Shown: one piece after another, positions 28,111 through 36,190 of the stretch | Position numbering within the stretch: the first letter of the stretch is position 1 | Layout of the letters: each line of letters starts with the position of its first letter | Source: Corynebacterium pseudopelargi | Lineage (GTDB): Bacteria > Actinomycetota > Actinomycetes > Mycobacteriales > Mycobacteriaceae | Length of the DNA: 64,000 nt | Direction: 5' to 3' | NCBI RefSeq assembly: GCF_003814005.1 | Contig: NZ_CP033898.1 | Location: forward strand, 1,550,001-1,614,000 | The notes under the pieces: model-generated | Told to the model about the DNA's origin: nothing | The model's input: the letters and a program-made list of their open reading frames with translations, nothing else | Databases searched by the model: none | Translations under genes and position numbers: made by a program

Positions 28111-28926
28111 TTATTTGCCAAAGCGCCGACTGCGCTTGGAGTATTCACGCAGGGCTCGAAGGAAGTCGAGGCGGCGAAACGCCGGCCAGTAGGTATCGGT
28201 AAACCAGATTTCCGAATACGCCGCCTGCCAGAGCAAAAACCCCGAGAGGCGTTGCTCCCCTGAGGTGCGGATGACCAAATCTGGGTCCGGCTGACCTGAG
28301 GTGTAGAGGTGTTTGGAAATCGAGTCCACACTCACTGCCTCAGCGATCTGATTGGCAGGTACTCCCGAGCGAGCGGCGTCGGCGATGAGCTCACGCACGG
28401 CGTCGACAATTTCTTGGCGTCCGCCATAACCTACAGCCACATTGACTGCCACGCCGGTGTGCTCGGCAGTTAATTCCTCAGCGCTGCGCAACCGCTGCGC
28501 TACTCGCTCGGGCAGCAGGTCGAGGTGGCCGACGAGGCGCACGCGACAATTGGTGGCTTCATCTGCGAGTTCATCGACAACATCGCCGATGATATTAAAC
28601 AGCAGCTCCAGCTCATCGCTTTTCCGGCCTAGGTTCTCGGTGGAAAGCAGGTAGACAGTCACCAATTCCACATCGGTGTTTTGGCACCAACGAACCAGCT
28701 CACCAATCTTGCGAGCCCCCACGCGATGCCCGTGGCTGATATCGGCAAAACCTGCCTCACGAGCCCAGCGACGGTTGCCATCGCACATCACCGCAACATG
28801 CTTGGGCTGAGCTACACCTGCGATTTCTCGGCGCAAACGGCGCTCATACACCGGGTACAGCACGGCATCGGCAAGCCTGCGCACTCGCTGCTGAGCCTTG
28901 CTAGCCAATTCGAGTGCCTGCATCAC
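28111..28926 (-). CDS. uppS: Isoprenyl (cis-prenyl) diphosphate synthase, UppS family
   Basis: 271 aa from GTG 28926, or 270 from the adjacent ATG 28923. The catalytic loop VAVMCDGNRRWARE (Asp about residue 49), HGHRVGARK and RTSGEQRLSGFLLWQ with YSEIWFTDTYWP are cis-prenyltransferase signatures. Mycolata usually have two such enzymes: a short-chain Z-FPP synthase and a decaprenyl diphosphate synthase. This one resembles the Z-FPP type, but chain length cannot be read with certainty. It overlaps the upstream small gene by 4 bp and is translationally coupled. Confidence 0.9.
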   Translation of the reverse strand: MMQALELASKAQQRVRRLADAVLYPVYERRLRREIAGVAQPKHVAVMCDGNRRWAREAGFADISHGHRVGARKIGELVRWCQNTDVELVTVYLLSTENLGRKSDELELLFNIIGDVVDELADEATNCRVRLVGHLDLLPERVAQRLRSAEELTAEHTGVAVNVAVGYGGRQEIVDAVRELIADAARSGVPANQIAEAVSVDSISKHLYTSGQPDPDLVIRTSGEQRLSGFLLWQAAYSEIWFTDTYWPAFRRLDFLRALREYSKRSRRFGK

Positions 28927-29195
28927 AGCCAGTGCTTCTTCCGGCGATCAAGCACCCCCGCTTCTTCCATCGCCTTATCTACTGCCTGCTCATCGAATAC
29001 ATCAAGGCCGTGGGCCTCAGCGAACATGCGGCGTCGATTCATGCGCGAATAGCGACGATGGAAGGCATAGCCAAGGTAAAGCACCAGCACCAACAGTGCC
29101 ACGAGCACCAGCCAGCCCACCGGCGATGCCTTGCCAAACTCAGATCCAGCAGGTCCAGGGCCTTGCTGCGCCAAAATCAAAAGATCAGTGGTCAT
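28923..29195 (-). CDS. Small single-pass membrane protein upstream of uppS
   Basis: 90 aa. One hydrophobic helix (about residues 27-46) is followed by a basic stretch (RRYSRMNRRRMFAEAHGLDVFD) and a charged tail. The stop codon overlaps the uppS start (GTGATG). I recall no characterised homologue; the order mca, small protein, uppS recurs in corynebacteria as I remember it. A role in anchoring the prenyl synthase is only a guess. Confidence 0.72.
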   Translation of the reverse strand: MTTDLLILAQQGPGPAGSEFGKASPVGWLVLVALLVLVLYLGYAFHRRYSRMNRRRMFAEAHGLDVFDEQAVDKAMEEAGVLDRRKKHWL

Positions 29196-29303
29196 GCCTT
29201 TTCTAAGCTCCTTGGATAATGCTTGTTGCTCGTCACGCTCATTCTAGTACCCCACCGCCTACTTCCAGGTTCGTGCTGGCTGTGAGGTTATCAGCGCAGG
29301 TAT

Positions 29304-30176
29304 TTAGCCTTGCTCATCAATACCAGCGAAGAGATCATCTTCCGGGATCGAGGTGCTCACACGCGTGGCTGCCAGCTCGAATTCTTCTGTGGGCCACAGG
29401 CGCTGCTGCACCTCCACCGGGGTGGCAAAAAATGTTCCTGCGGGATCAATTTGGGTGGCATGTGCCCGAAGGGCATTATCGCGTTGCTCGAAAAAGTCTG
29501 CGCAATGCACTTGTGTGGTGACTCGGGCCATCACATCGGCCTTATTGGCCTTCCAGCGCTCAAGAATGTCGCTATAGGGGCTCGGTTTGCCTTGCTCGAT
29601 CAGCAGATTGTGGAACATCTCCATGCGCTGGCGGATAAAGCCGTGGGTGTAATAAAGCTTCAGTGGCTGCCAAGGCTGGCCCAACTCCGGGCGGTATTGA
29701 CCAAGCCCTGCTCGCTCCCAGGCCAACATCGACACCTCGTGGACCTTGAGGTGATCTGGGTGGGGATAGCCACCATTTTCGTCATAGGTGATGATCACAT
29801 GCGGGCGGAACTGGCGGATAACTGCCACCACCTTCGCCACCACCTCATCGGTATCTGCCAGAGCAAAACTACCTTCAGGCAAAGGCGGGAGCGGATCACC
29901 TTCGGGCAAACCCGAATCGACATACCCAAGCCAAGCATGCGAAGCGCCGATGGCTTTGATTGCCTGGGCCATTTCTTCGCGTCGAATAGCGCTCATATTT
30001 TCCGCGACCCCAGGCTTGTTCATCGCCGGGTTGAGGATATCTCCGCGCTCACCACCGGTGCAGGTAAGCACCATCACCTCGTGGCCCATGGCGGCATACT
30101 TTGCCATGGTGGCTGCACCTTTGCTCGATTCATCATCGGGGTGTGCGTGGATGGCCAACAAACGAAGTGGTTTCAT
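29304..30176 (-). CDS. mca: Mycothiol S-conjugate amidase
   Basis: 290 aa. Cleaves mycothiol conjugates of electrophiles, releasing mercapturic acids for export. The zinc site AHPDDES (residues 11-17) and YPHPDH (about residue 147) define the LmbE/MshB/Mca family. The conserved HAWLGYVDSGLPEG and the length favour Mca over the deacetylase MshB. AGGAGAG lies 8 bases before the ATG. Its presence implies a mycothiol-producing actinobacterium. Confidence 0.92.
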   Translation of the reverse strand: MKPLRLLAIHAHPDDESSKGAATMAKYAAMGHEVMVLTCTGGERGDILNPAMNKPGVAENMSAIRREEMAQAIKAIGASHAWLGYVDSGLPEGDPLPPLPEGSFALADTDEVVAKVVAVIRQFRPHVIITYDENGGYPHPDHLKVHEVSMLAWERAGLGQYRPELGQPWQPLKLYYTHGFIRQRMEMFHNLLIEQGKPSPYSDILERWKANKADVMARVTTQVHCADFFEQRDNALRAHATQIDPAGTFFATPVEVQQRLWPTEEFELAATRVSTSIPEDDLFAGIDEQG

Positions 30177-30327
30177 GGCGTAACTCTCCTCACCTTTTCA
30201 AGGCTTAACGGATGCGTGCTATTGCTAATCAGTGTGCAACCATCCTAGCGTGAGTACGGTTGGCTATTATGGTCTAGTCCCATGGTCGAATTGACTCAAG
30301 CAAAAGTTGCAAGGAGTGCACTATCTT

Positions 30328-30765
30328 ATGGCTCGCAAACGCTATGCCGCAGGCGCTAATTCAAGCCAGCAATCCACGCTCAGCGGCAAGTTGCTTGCCA
30401 TTTTGATCCTGGTCATGGTCTTCGCCGTGGCAATCGCCGCGTTCAGGCTAGTAAAGCAGCAACAAGCCGTGACCATTACCGGCAAGACGGCCGAGGTAAC
30501 CCAGCTCAGCGATAATGAATTCAAGCTGAGCTTCGACGTCACCCGTGACGATACCTCCACCGATTCCTATTGCATTGTCAAGGCCTTGAATTATGACATG
30601 GCCGAGGTAGGCCGCCGCGAAGTGGTGATCCCCGCTGGTGGTAGCCGATCTGGGCGCTATGAAACGGTGATTACCACCAGCGGCCCGGGCGCATCGGCGG
30701 ATGTTTATGGCTGTGCGACTGAACTCCCCTTCTACCTGAGCGCCCCAGATTCCCCTGCAAGCTAG
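30328..30765 (+). CDS. DUF4307 membrane-anchored protein
   Basis: 145 aa from ATG 30328, with AAGGAG 11 bases upstream. A basic N-terminus and one helix (about residues 20-42) are followed by an extracytoplasmic beta-type domain with two cysteines (YCIVKALNYD and YGCATEL) that could form a disulfide. DUF4307 genes lie between mca and greA in many actinobacteria, but their function is unknown. Confidence 0.85.
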   Translation: MARKRYAAGANSSQQSTLSGKLLAILILVMVFAVAIAAFRLVKQQQAVTITGKTAEVTQLSDNEFKLSFDVTRDDTSTDSYCIVKALNYDMAEVGRREVVIPAGGSRSGRYETVITTSGPGASADVYGCATELPFYLSAPDSPAS

Positions 30766-30800
30766 CCAAGGTGCTAGTATCTTGCAGTAATTACGCCAAC

Positions 30801-30824
30801 AAGCCCCGCTACGACGGGGCTTCG
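30801..30824 (+). terminator. Stem-loop after the DUF4307 gene
   Basis: AAGCCCCG, a 6-base loop and CGGGGCTT form an 8-bp perfect stem with only a short T stretch, 36 bases past the stop. Confidence 0.65.
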
Positions 30825-30888
30825 CCATTGCAGCGCTGGCGTGCGCACCGTCGAATAACACCAATGAACCATTAGCAAGGAAGTCACC

Positions 30889-31410
30889 GTGGCTGAGAAC
30901 CAGAAGCAATACATCACTCCCGAGACCAAGGCCAAGCTCGAAGAAGAGCTCAACGCCCTGATCGCCCACCGCCCCGTGGTGGCAGCGGAGATCAACGAGC
31001 GCCGTGAAGAAGGCGACCTCAAAGAAAACGCCGGCTACGACGCCGCCCGCGAGATGCAGGACCAGGAAGAGGCCCGCATCAAGCAGATCTCGGAGATCCT
31101 TGCCAACTCCACCACCGAGCGCGCCGGCATCGTCGATGGCGTTGCCTACGTCGGCTCCGTTGTACACGTCTACTACAACGAAGACCCCTCCGATAAGGAG
31201 ACCTTCCTCATCGGTACGCGCGCTGCTGCCAGCGATAACAAGGACCTCGAAACCTACTCCGAGCAGTCCCCCTTGGGCGCAGCCATCATCGGCGCCAAGG
31301 AAGGCGAAACCCGCGAATACACCGCACCTAATGGCCGCACCATCAAGGTCACCGTGGAATCTGCAGCTCCTTATGACTCCACCAAGGCTGCGACTCCCCG
31401 CAAGGCATAA
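30889..31410 (+). CDS. greA: Transcription elongation factor GreA
   Basis: 173 aa. The N-terminal coiled coil carries the acidic tip ERREEGDLKENAGYDAARE (about residues 40-58), which stimulates transcript cleavage by RNA polymerase. The C-terminal FKBP-like domain includes SPLGAAIIGAKEGE. The GTG start at 30889 follows AAGGAAG. A second short gene for a lipoprotein follows after 24 bp. Confidence 0.96.
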   Translation: MAENQKQYITPETKAKLEEELNALIAHRPVVAAEINERREEGDLKENAGYDAAREMQDQEEARIKQISEILANSTTERAGIVDGVAYVGSVVHVYYNEDPSDKETFLIGTRAAASDNKDLETYSEQSPLGAAIIGAKEGETREYTAPNGRTIKVTVESAAPYDSTKAATPRKA

Positions 31411-31434
31411 TTCGCTTTCTTTGATCGTGACCCT

Positions 31435-32040
31435 ATGAGTTCGACGTTCTTGCAGGCCGCTTCCGCACTGGGAGCGGCCTTTGCGCTGAGCTGCACCTTA
31501 AGCGCCTGCGGCACCAGCGAAACCTCAGCACCAAGCACGCAGGCTACTGCACCAAGCACGCAGGCTACTGCATCGAGCAAAGCCACAAGCAAGCCGGCAC
31601 AATCTAGTACGCAACGGGCAACCACTACTGCTAGCACCGCATCCAGCAAGGCCCGCTCGAGTACAGCTTCTCGCTCCTCAGCCGCCAAACCCTCCGCCGC
31701 CAAATCTTCTGCTGCATCGTCTTCTGCTGCGCGTCCGAAGCGTTCTACTACTGCCCCCTATCCGGCCAAGGCGCTACCTGGCTGGAAAAACTGCATTGCT
31801 GATCCAGAATTAAAGCCTTCTACCGTGATGCTCGATTGCATCCATGAAGCAAGCTTTGTGGAAAAAATAAAGTGGAAAACCTGGGCCGGTGAGCAGGCCG
31901 TTGGTTCTGGCACTTTTGTCAACGAGGATTGCGGGGATCGTACTTGCGATAAGCCCCAACGTTCGAAGGTGACGGTGATGCTCAGCGATCCCGTGGAAAC
32001 CCCCGAAGGCATTGTATTTAGCAGCGCTACAACCTACTAG
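31435..32040 (+). CDS. Lipoprotein with Ser/Thr/Ala-rich linker
   Basis: 201 aa. A signal peptide ends in the lipobox LSAC (Cys about residue 25). Residues 27-105 are a low-complexity Ser/Thr/Ala/Lys linker, probably spanning the cell wall and perhaps glycosylated. The C-terminal 90 residues form a small domain with four cysteines (NCIADPEL, LDCIHEAS, NEDCGDRTCD) suggesting two disulfides. A 21-bp DNA duplication occurs at the start of the linker. No function is recognised. Confidence 0.75.
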   Translation: MSSTFLQAASALGAAFALSCTLSACGTSETSAPSTQATAPSTQATASSKATSKPAQSSTQRATTTASTASSKARSSTASRSSAAKPSAAKSSAASSSAARPKRSTTAPYPAKALPGWKNCIADPELKPSTVMLDCIHEASFVEKIKWKTWAGEQAVGSGTFVNEDCGDRTCDKPQRSKVTVMLSDPVETPEGIVFSSATTY

Positions 32041-32044
32041 CTAG

Positions 32045-32084
32045 AAAAAAAACCGCCACCTCAGATACGAGGTGGCGGTTTTTA
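32045..32084. terminator. Strong bidirectional terminator
   Basis: AAAAACCGCCACCTC, a 6-base loop and GAGGTGGCGGTTTTT form a 15-bp perfect stem with A- and T-rich ends, between convergent genes. Confidence 0.95.
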
Positions 32085-32106
32085 ACGTTGAGTGCTGCTT
32101 GAGCAA

Positions 32107-32916
32107 CTAGCTGCGGTTGAAGTAGCTGATCAGGCGAAGGATCTCGGTGTACAGCCACACCAGGGTCACTGCCAGACCAAGGGCTACACCCCAGGCGTAG
32201 TTGGAGGGGGCACCCTCGCGGATGAGGCGATCGGCCAGATCGAAGTCGCTGAGGAAGCTCAGTGCAGCAAGGCCGATGCAGACTAAGGAGAAGACGATGG
32301 CGATGGGGCCGCCGTTATACAGCGGGTTGGTGCCGGTGAACAGACCAAGCAGGAGGCTGCCCAGGGAGAGCACCAGCACGCCGACGATGGCGCCAGTGAG
32401 CACACGCTGGAACTTCGGGGTGACCTTTACGGCACCGGTCTTATATACCCACAGCATGCCGGCGAAGACACCCACGGTACCCAGCACGGCCTGGCCAATC
32501 ATCATTGCGGCGTTGGAGCCGCCAACGGTTACGCCGGTGAAAAGACCGGAGAGGCCACCAACGAAGAGGCCTTCGAAGGCTGCGTAGACAAGGGTGACAG
32601 TCTTGGAGCCGAATTTCTTGCCAAAGCTTGCCACGAACACCGTGATCAAACCGCCAAACATACCCACGAAGGTGAGGATATAAGCCAGACCCGGGCTGGT
32701 GAGCAGCAAGCCGAAGTTGAGCACGGCGCCAACCACGATCACGCCGAGGGTGATGGCGGTTTTGGTCACCACATCATCGACGGTCATGGGGCGGTCTGCT
32801 ACCTGAGACTCCTGGAAACCCTGGTAGGGGTTTTGCTGCATGCCTGGCGCATAGGCGGCCTGCTGGCCGCGCTGCGAGTTCGTGAGCGAGGTCAACACGG
32901 GGTTGCTACTGCGCAT
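32107..32916 (-). CDS. BAX inhibitor-1/YccA-family membrane protein
   Basis: 269 aa from ATG 32916, with AAAGGA 11 bases upstream. A hydrophilic N-terminus of 50 residues is followed by seven hydrophobic helices. The C-terminal LSFLSDFDLADRLIREGAP and AWGVALGLAVTLVWLYTEILRLI match the actinobacterial BI-1-like family, whose eukaryotic and Bacillus members are pH-sensitive Ca2+ leak channels. It follows ripA on the same strand after 111 bp. Confidence 0.88.
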   Translation of the reverse strand: MRSSNPVLTSLTNSQRGQQAAYAPGMQQNPYQGFQESQVADRPMTVDDVVTKTAITLGVIVVGAVLNFGLLLTSPGLAYILTFVGMFGGLITVFVASFGKKFGSKTVTLVYAAFEGLFVGGLSGLFTGVTVGGSNAAMMIGQAVLGTVGVFAGMLWVYKTGAVKVTPKFQRVLTGAIVGVLVLSLGSLLLGLFTGTNPLYNGGPIAIVFSLVCIGLAALSFLSDFDLADRLIREGAPSNYAWGVALGLAVTLVWLYTEILRLISYFNRS

Positions 32917-33027
32917 GGAAAGAACAATCCTTTCTTTAAGGACGTGCCTCAAGATTTGTTAATAACGTACATACCTAACAACGCCCAAGCATGGCACGGT
33001 GTTCCCGAACGCGCCACTTTTTTGTTC

Positions 33028-34017
33028 TTAGCCAAGCTGCGGTTGCAGGCTTTGGCGCGCGGCCGCAAGCTCTGCCTCGCTAAGGGCCTCCATCGGCGCC
33101 TCCCAGGCGTTGCGGGCAATCTGCTCAAGCGTGATTGGCCCTTCTGCCTGCTCAAGTGACAGTGCCAAGGCCACCGAACCTGCAGCAACATCCAAGCGGG
33201 TATCGGTACCGGCGGGAATGGTCACTGTGTCGCCCTGGGCAACAAAGCGGCAATAACCGGGCGTGGTTACCGTGGCTGTGCCTGCATAAATCCACATCAC
33301 CACGTCGGTGCGGGCACGAGCAAACATGGTGGATTGCGGCACCGTTGGGGCAGGTGCCTGCTTCTTGCCCACACCCGCATGTACTGCGAAGGCAGCAGGG
33401 GTAAAGCCTGTGTGGCGCTGGAATGCGCGGTTGAGCGAGGACGCTGCCTGGAAGCCCACTCGCTTGGATACCTGGGCTACCGGCAGGCGCTGTTCCAGCA
33501 GCGCGATGGCGGCGTGCACACGCTGGGCGGCGCGCCATTCGCTAAAGATCAAGCCGGTTTCTTTTAAGAACTGGCGTTGCAAGGTCCGCGAACTTACTCC
33601 AACTTGTTCTGCAAAGCGCAGCAGAGATTTTTGTGATGCCGGGTGGCGGCGTAGTTGCCTGGCCACGGTGCGCGCCTCGGTGGAGGTAGGCATGATCGGC
33701 TGGTAGGTGGTGGCTCGCACGAGGTTGGAAAGCTCGGGGCTGAGTCCCCTGCCGCCAATCCTTTGCCGTGAGAACTCGTAGACCATAAAGGAATTCCACT
33801 GCACGCCTAGGCGCAGGCGGCGTGGCTGCACGGCATCGATGGGGCATGCCATGGGCAGCACCGTGGCAGTGCCTTGCACATAGCTGCCTTGTGGGGCAAT
33901 GAGCAGATCGCCGGCACTCAAGGGTACGAGGCGATCATGGGTGATAAGTGTTGCACTTCCTTCGACGCACCACAGCAGTTGCGTTGTAGTACTGGGGTGC
34001 ATTGGCACGTTCAGCAT
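33028..34017 (-). CDS. ripA: AraC-type regulator RipA (iron-dependent)
   Basis: 329 aa. An N-terminal cupin-like domain (about 1-110) precedes a central AraC HTH pair. The first helix-turn-helix is LLRFAEQVGVSSRTLQRQF; the second is VAQVSKRVGFQAASSLNRAFQRHTGFTP. A C-terminal domain of about 110 residues follows, unlike most AraC proteins. Length and architecture match C. glutamicum RipA, which represses iron-rich enzymes (aconitase, succinate dehydrogenase) when iron is scarce and is itself repressed by DtxR. AAAGG lies 8 bases before the ATG, and a DtxR-like box lies upstream at 34044. Confidence 0.85.
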   Translation of the reverse strand: MLNVPMHPSTTTQLLWCVEGSATLITHDRLVPLSAGDLLIAPQGSYVQGTATVLPMACPIDAVQPRRLRLGVQWNSFMVYEFSRQRIGGRGLSPELSNLVRATTYQPIMPTSTEARTVARQLRRHPASQKSLLRFAEQVGVSSRTLQRQFLKETGLIFSEWRAAQRVHAAIALLEQRLPVAQVSKRVGFQAASSLNRAFQRHTGFTPAAFAVHAGVGKKQAPAPTVPQSTMFARARTDVVMWIYAGTATVTTPGYCRFVAQGDTVTIPAGTDTRLDVAAGSVALALSLEQAEGPITLEQIARNAWEAPMEALSEAELAAARQSLQPQLG

Positions 34018-34043
34018 GTCCCTGACCTTTCCACAAATATTAC

Positions 34044-34062
34044 AAAGGCAAGGATACCCTAA
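34044..34062 (-). promoter_or_regulatory. DtxR-like operator upstream of ripA
   Basis: On the minus strand TTAGGGTATCCTTGCCTTT matches the DtxR consensus TTAGGTTAGCCTAACCTAA at 13 of 19 positions, 26 bp before the ripA start. ripA is a known DtxR target in C. glutamicum. Confidence 0.65.
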
Positions 34063-34123
34063 GCCGGTGGAGGAATGAAGATAAGAACAGGAAGTGGGCC
34101 TAATTCATTCACCCACCGCACCC

Positions 34124-34285
34124 CTAGCGGTGACGCGGAGCTACCGATTCGGGCGCACGCTTGGCTTCAGCGGTACCAAAGTTGGTGGTTTGCTGGTGAA
34201 TATGGCGGCGTTCTGGAAGATAGGTCCAAGCTCCGGCCTTATAGGGATCTGCCGGCAGAAGGTGATAGACAGCAGCAGCACTCAT
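34124..34285 (-). CDS. Candidate small protein, 53 aa, upstream of ripA
   Basis: An ORF of 53 codons in an otherwise unexplained 370-bp gap. Its ATG (34283-34285) follows AAAGGA by 8 bases, as good as any ribosome site in the window. The peptide begins MSAAAVYHLLPADPYKAGAW and is hydrophilic, with no membrane helix, signal peptide or Cys. It lies on the ripA strand, 60 bp before the DtxR box. No homologue is recognised. The rest of the gap (34286-34429) shows only AT-richer leader-like sequence. Confidence 0.5.
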   Translation of the reverse strand: MSAAAVYHLLPADPYKAGAWTYLPERRHIHQQTTNFGTAEAKRAPESVAPRHR

Positions 34286-34429
34286 GGAAGATGTCCTTTT
34301 ACTCGAGATTGCGTTTCTTTCTCTCGAATCTAAAGCGACAAGCTGACCAGGGACTTTCTAAAAGCTGTTAGCAACCTGAAGATTTGGATAAGAATCCATC
34401 ACGGTGCCACCCCAAGCACCTGAATAACA

Positions 34430-34506
34430 TGGTGCCCCCAGTGGGACTCGAACCCACACTTGATCGATTTTAAGTCGACTGCCTCTGCCAATTGGGCTAT
34501 GGGGGC
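34430..34506 (-). tRNA. tRNA with anticodon UAA (Leu), short variable arm, CCA encoded
   Basis: The minus strand folds into a full cloverleaf. The acceptor pairs GCCCCCA with TGGGGGC, A is the discriminator and CCA is encoded. The D arm is GCC...GGC with AATTGG, and the T arm is GTGGG-TTCGAGT-CCCAC. The anticodon stem GTCGA/TCGAT encloses the loop CTTAAAA, so the anticodon is TAA (34470-34472), reading UUA leucine codons. The variable loop has only 5 bases, whereas bacterial tRNA-Leu normally has a long variable arm. Confidence 0.88.
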
Positions 34507-34574
34507 AAGCGCGTATTTCAGCGCGTTGAATAGTCTAACCCACGAAGGGGCCGTTGTTCGAAACACCAGGAAGG

Positions 34575-35537
34575 CTAGGCTTTCGAGCCTTGCTCAAACA
34601 ATTGCGCCACGATGCCATCCAGGATGTCTTTTTCTGAAATCACAATGGTATTTGCAGCGGTATTGCGGTGAATCATTTCAATAATGCCCTCTACCACCAC
34701 CGATCCACCGGCAATGACATCGGCGCGACCGGGATGCATGACAGGATGCACCAAACGCTCGGCTGAGCTTTCGGCAATTAATTGGCGAGTAATCGTGTGC
34801 AAAGACTCGGTGCGCAGCACTGCATTGTGAATGGCCTTGGGGTCATATTCTTCAAGCCCCAACGCCAAGGCAGCCAAGGTAGTAAAAGTACCTGCACAGC
34901 CAACAAAGGTGTGGGCTTGATCAATAGGCACGATGGTTTCTACCTCTTTGATCCGCTCGGCCACATAGTCCTCGGCAATTTCTACTTCCGTAGCGGTTGG
35001 AGGATCACTCCTCATAATCCGCTCGCTCAGGCGCACACAGCCCATGCGGGTGGAATGGGAACCGAAAATGCTGCCATCGGCATCCCCCACCACAAATTCA
35101 GTAGAACCGCCGCCAAGATCCATCACGCAAAATGGGCCGTCTTGCTGGTCGAGATCTGCCACCGCTCCACGGAAAGAAAGCGCGGCTTCTTCCTCACCGC
35201 TAATAACTTCGGCCCTGTAGCCCGGGCGGATTCTTCCCAGTAAAGAACCAGTCATGCGGAAGAACTCATCGCGGTTGCTCACATCCCTGCTGGCAGAGGT
35301 AGCCACCATCCTGAGCTTGGTCACGCCAAGATCTTCCATCGTCTCGACGTATTCTTCGAGCGCGTTTCTCACGCGCTCTAAAGCCTCAGGGGCGAAAGCA
35401 CCGGTGGCATCCACGCCTTCTCCAAGGCGCACCACCTTCATCTCGCGGGTGACGTCGGCAATGGAGCCCTCGCGAAGCTCCGAAACCAGCAAACGAATCG
35501 AGTTGGTTCCGCAATCAATGGCCGCGACGCGCGTCAT
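34575..35537 (-). CDS. ppx: Exopolyphosphatase / pppGpp phosphatase (Ppx/GppA family)
   Basis: 320 aa. The actin-like phosphate loops are visible: AAIDCGTNSIRLLV (residues 5-18) and VMDLGGGSTEF (about residue 140), with the catalytic Glu in SGEEEAALSF. It removes terminal phosphate from polyphosphate or pppGpp. AAAGGAG precedes the ATG. It is the last gene of the cluster eno, ftsB, DUF501, ppx, conserved in actinobacteria. C. glutamicum also has two ppx genes (recalled). Confidence 0.93.
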   Translation of the reverse strand: MTRVAAIDCGTNSIRLLVSELREGSIADVTREMKVVRLGEGVDATGAFAPEALERVRNALEEYVETMEDLGVTKLRMVATSASRDVSNRDEFFRMTGSLLGRIRPGYRAEVISGEEEAALSFRGAVADLDQQDGPFCVMDLGGGSTEFVVGDADGSIFGSHSTRMGCVRLSERIMRSDPPTATEVEIAEDYVAERIKEVETIVPIDQAHTFVGCAGTFTTLAALALGLEEYDPKAIHNAVLRTESLHTITRQLIAESSAERLVHPVMHPGRADVIAGGSVVVEGIIEMIHRNTAANTIVISEKDILDGIVAQLFEQGSKA

Positions 35538-35559
35538 CCATGTTCTCCTTTAATATCTC

Positions 35560-36120
35560 TTAAGCCTTCGGTGCTTCTGCGTGGCTGAAATCAAAACCTT
35601 CAAGATCAATGCCAAGATCGGCGCACGTTGGCCAATCCTGAGCAATAGCCGTGCCGCGAAGATCCGCATGTTCTGCAGCCATCGCTACCGCCTCGGTGCC
35701 CAGACGCACGTGCCCTGGGCCTTTAGCCAGGGCGTAGGCCATGAGCACGTGCAAGCACTTCACACGCTCGGGCATACCACCGCCGCTGAAATCGGTGCCG
35801 AGATCTTCAATGGCATTGCGCTCAGCCAAGTAGGCCTCATGGGCTTGGCGGTAGTCTTCTGCCAACTCCTCATCTTCAGCCAGGCGCTTGGTCATCCACT
35901 TCATCACCTGTGCTACCTCTAAACGCGAAGCCTCGGCGGTAAGACGCGGATCGGTGAGGTAAAACAGGGTTGGAAACGGGGTGCCATCTTCAAGGCGCGG
36001 TGCAGTTTTTACTACACCAGGTGCCCCATCGGGGCAACGATAGGCAATCTCAAGCACGCCACGCGGCGTGCGACCCAGTTGCTGTTCTACTGCTTGAAGA
36101 TCACTAGCGGAAACACTCAT
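35560..36120 (-). CDS. DUF501 protein
   Basis: 186 aa from ATG 36120 (MSVSASDLQAVEQQLGR); upstream in-frame starts at 36129 and 36135 cannot be excluded. The conserved PRGVLEIAYRCPDGAPGVVKTAPRL and GTPFPTLFYLTDPRL with VKCLHVLMAYALAKG mark the DUF501 family, possibly with a metal site formed by Cys and His. Function is unknown. Its invariant position between ftsB and ppx suggests a link to envelope growth or polyphosphate. Confidence 0.88.
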   Translation of the reverse strand: MSVSASDLQAVEQQLGRTPRGVLEIAYRCPDGAPGVVKTAPRLEDGTPFPTLFYLTDPRLTAEASRLEVAQVMKWMTKRLAEDEELAEDYRQAHEAYLAERNAIEDLGTDFSGGGMPERVKCLHVLMAYALAKGPGHVRLGTEAVAMAAEHADLRGTAIAQDWPTCADLGIDLEGFDFSHAEAPKA

Positions 36121-36190
36121 GTCGAACATTCTCACACGCGCGGCATAGCTTTCACGAATACACCGCGTTGGAGGTGCCGATGAGGCGAAG

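Noticed and set aside
34075..34371. 98-codon plus-strand frame upstream of ripA
   Set aside because: GGAGGA touches the ATG with no spacing, and the peptide shows no sensible pattern. The minus-strand 53-codon ORF in the same place has a far better start.
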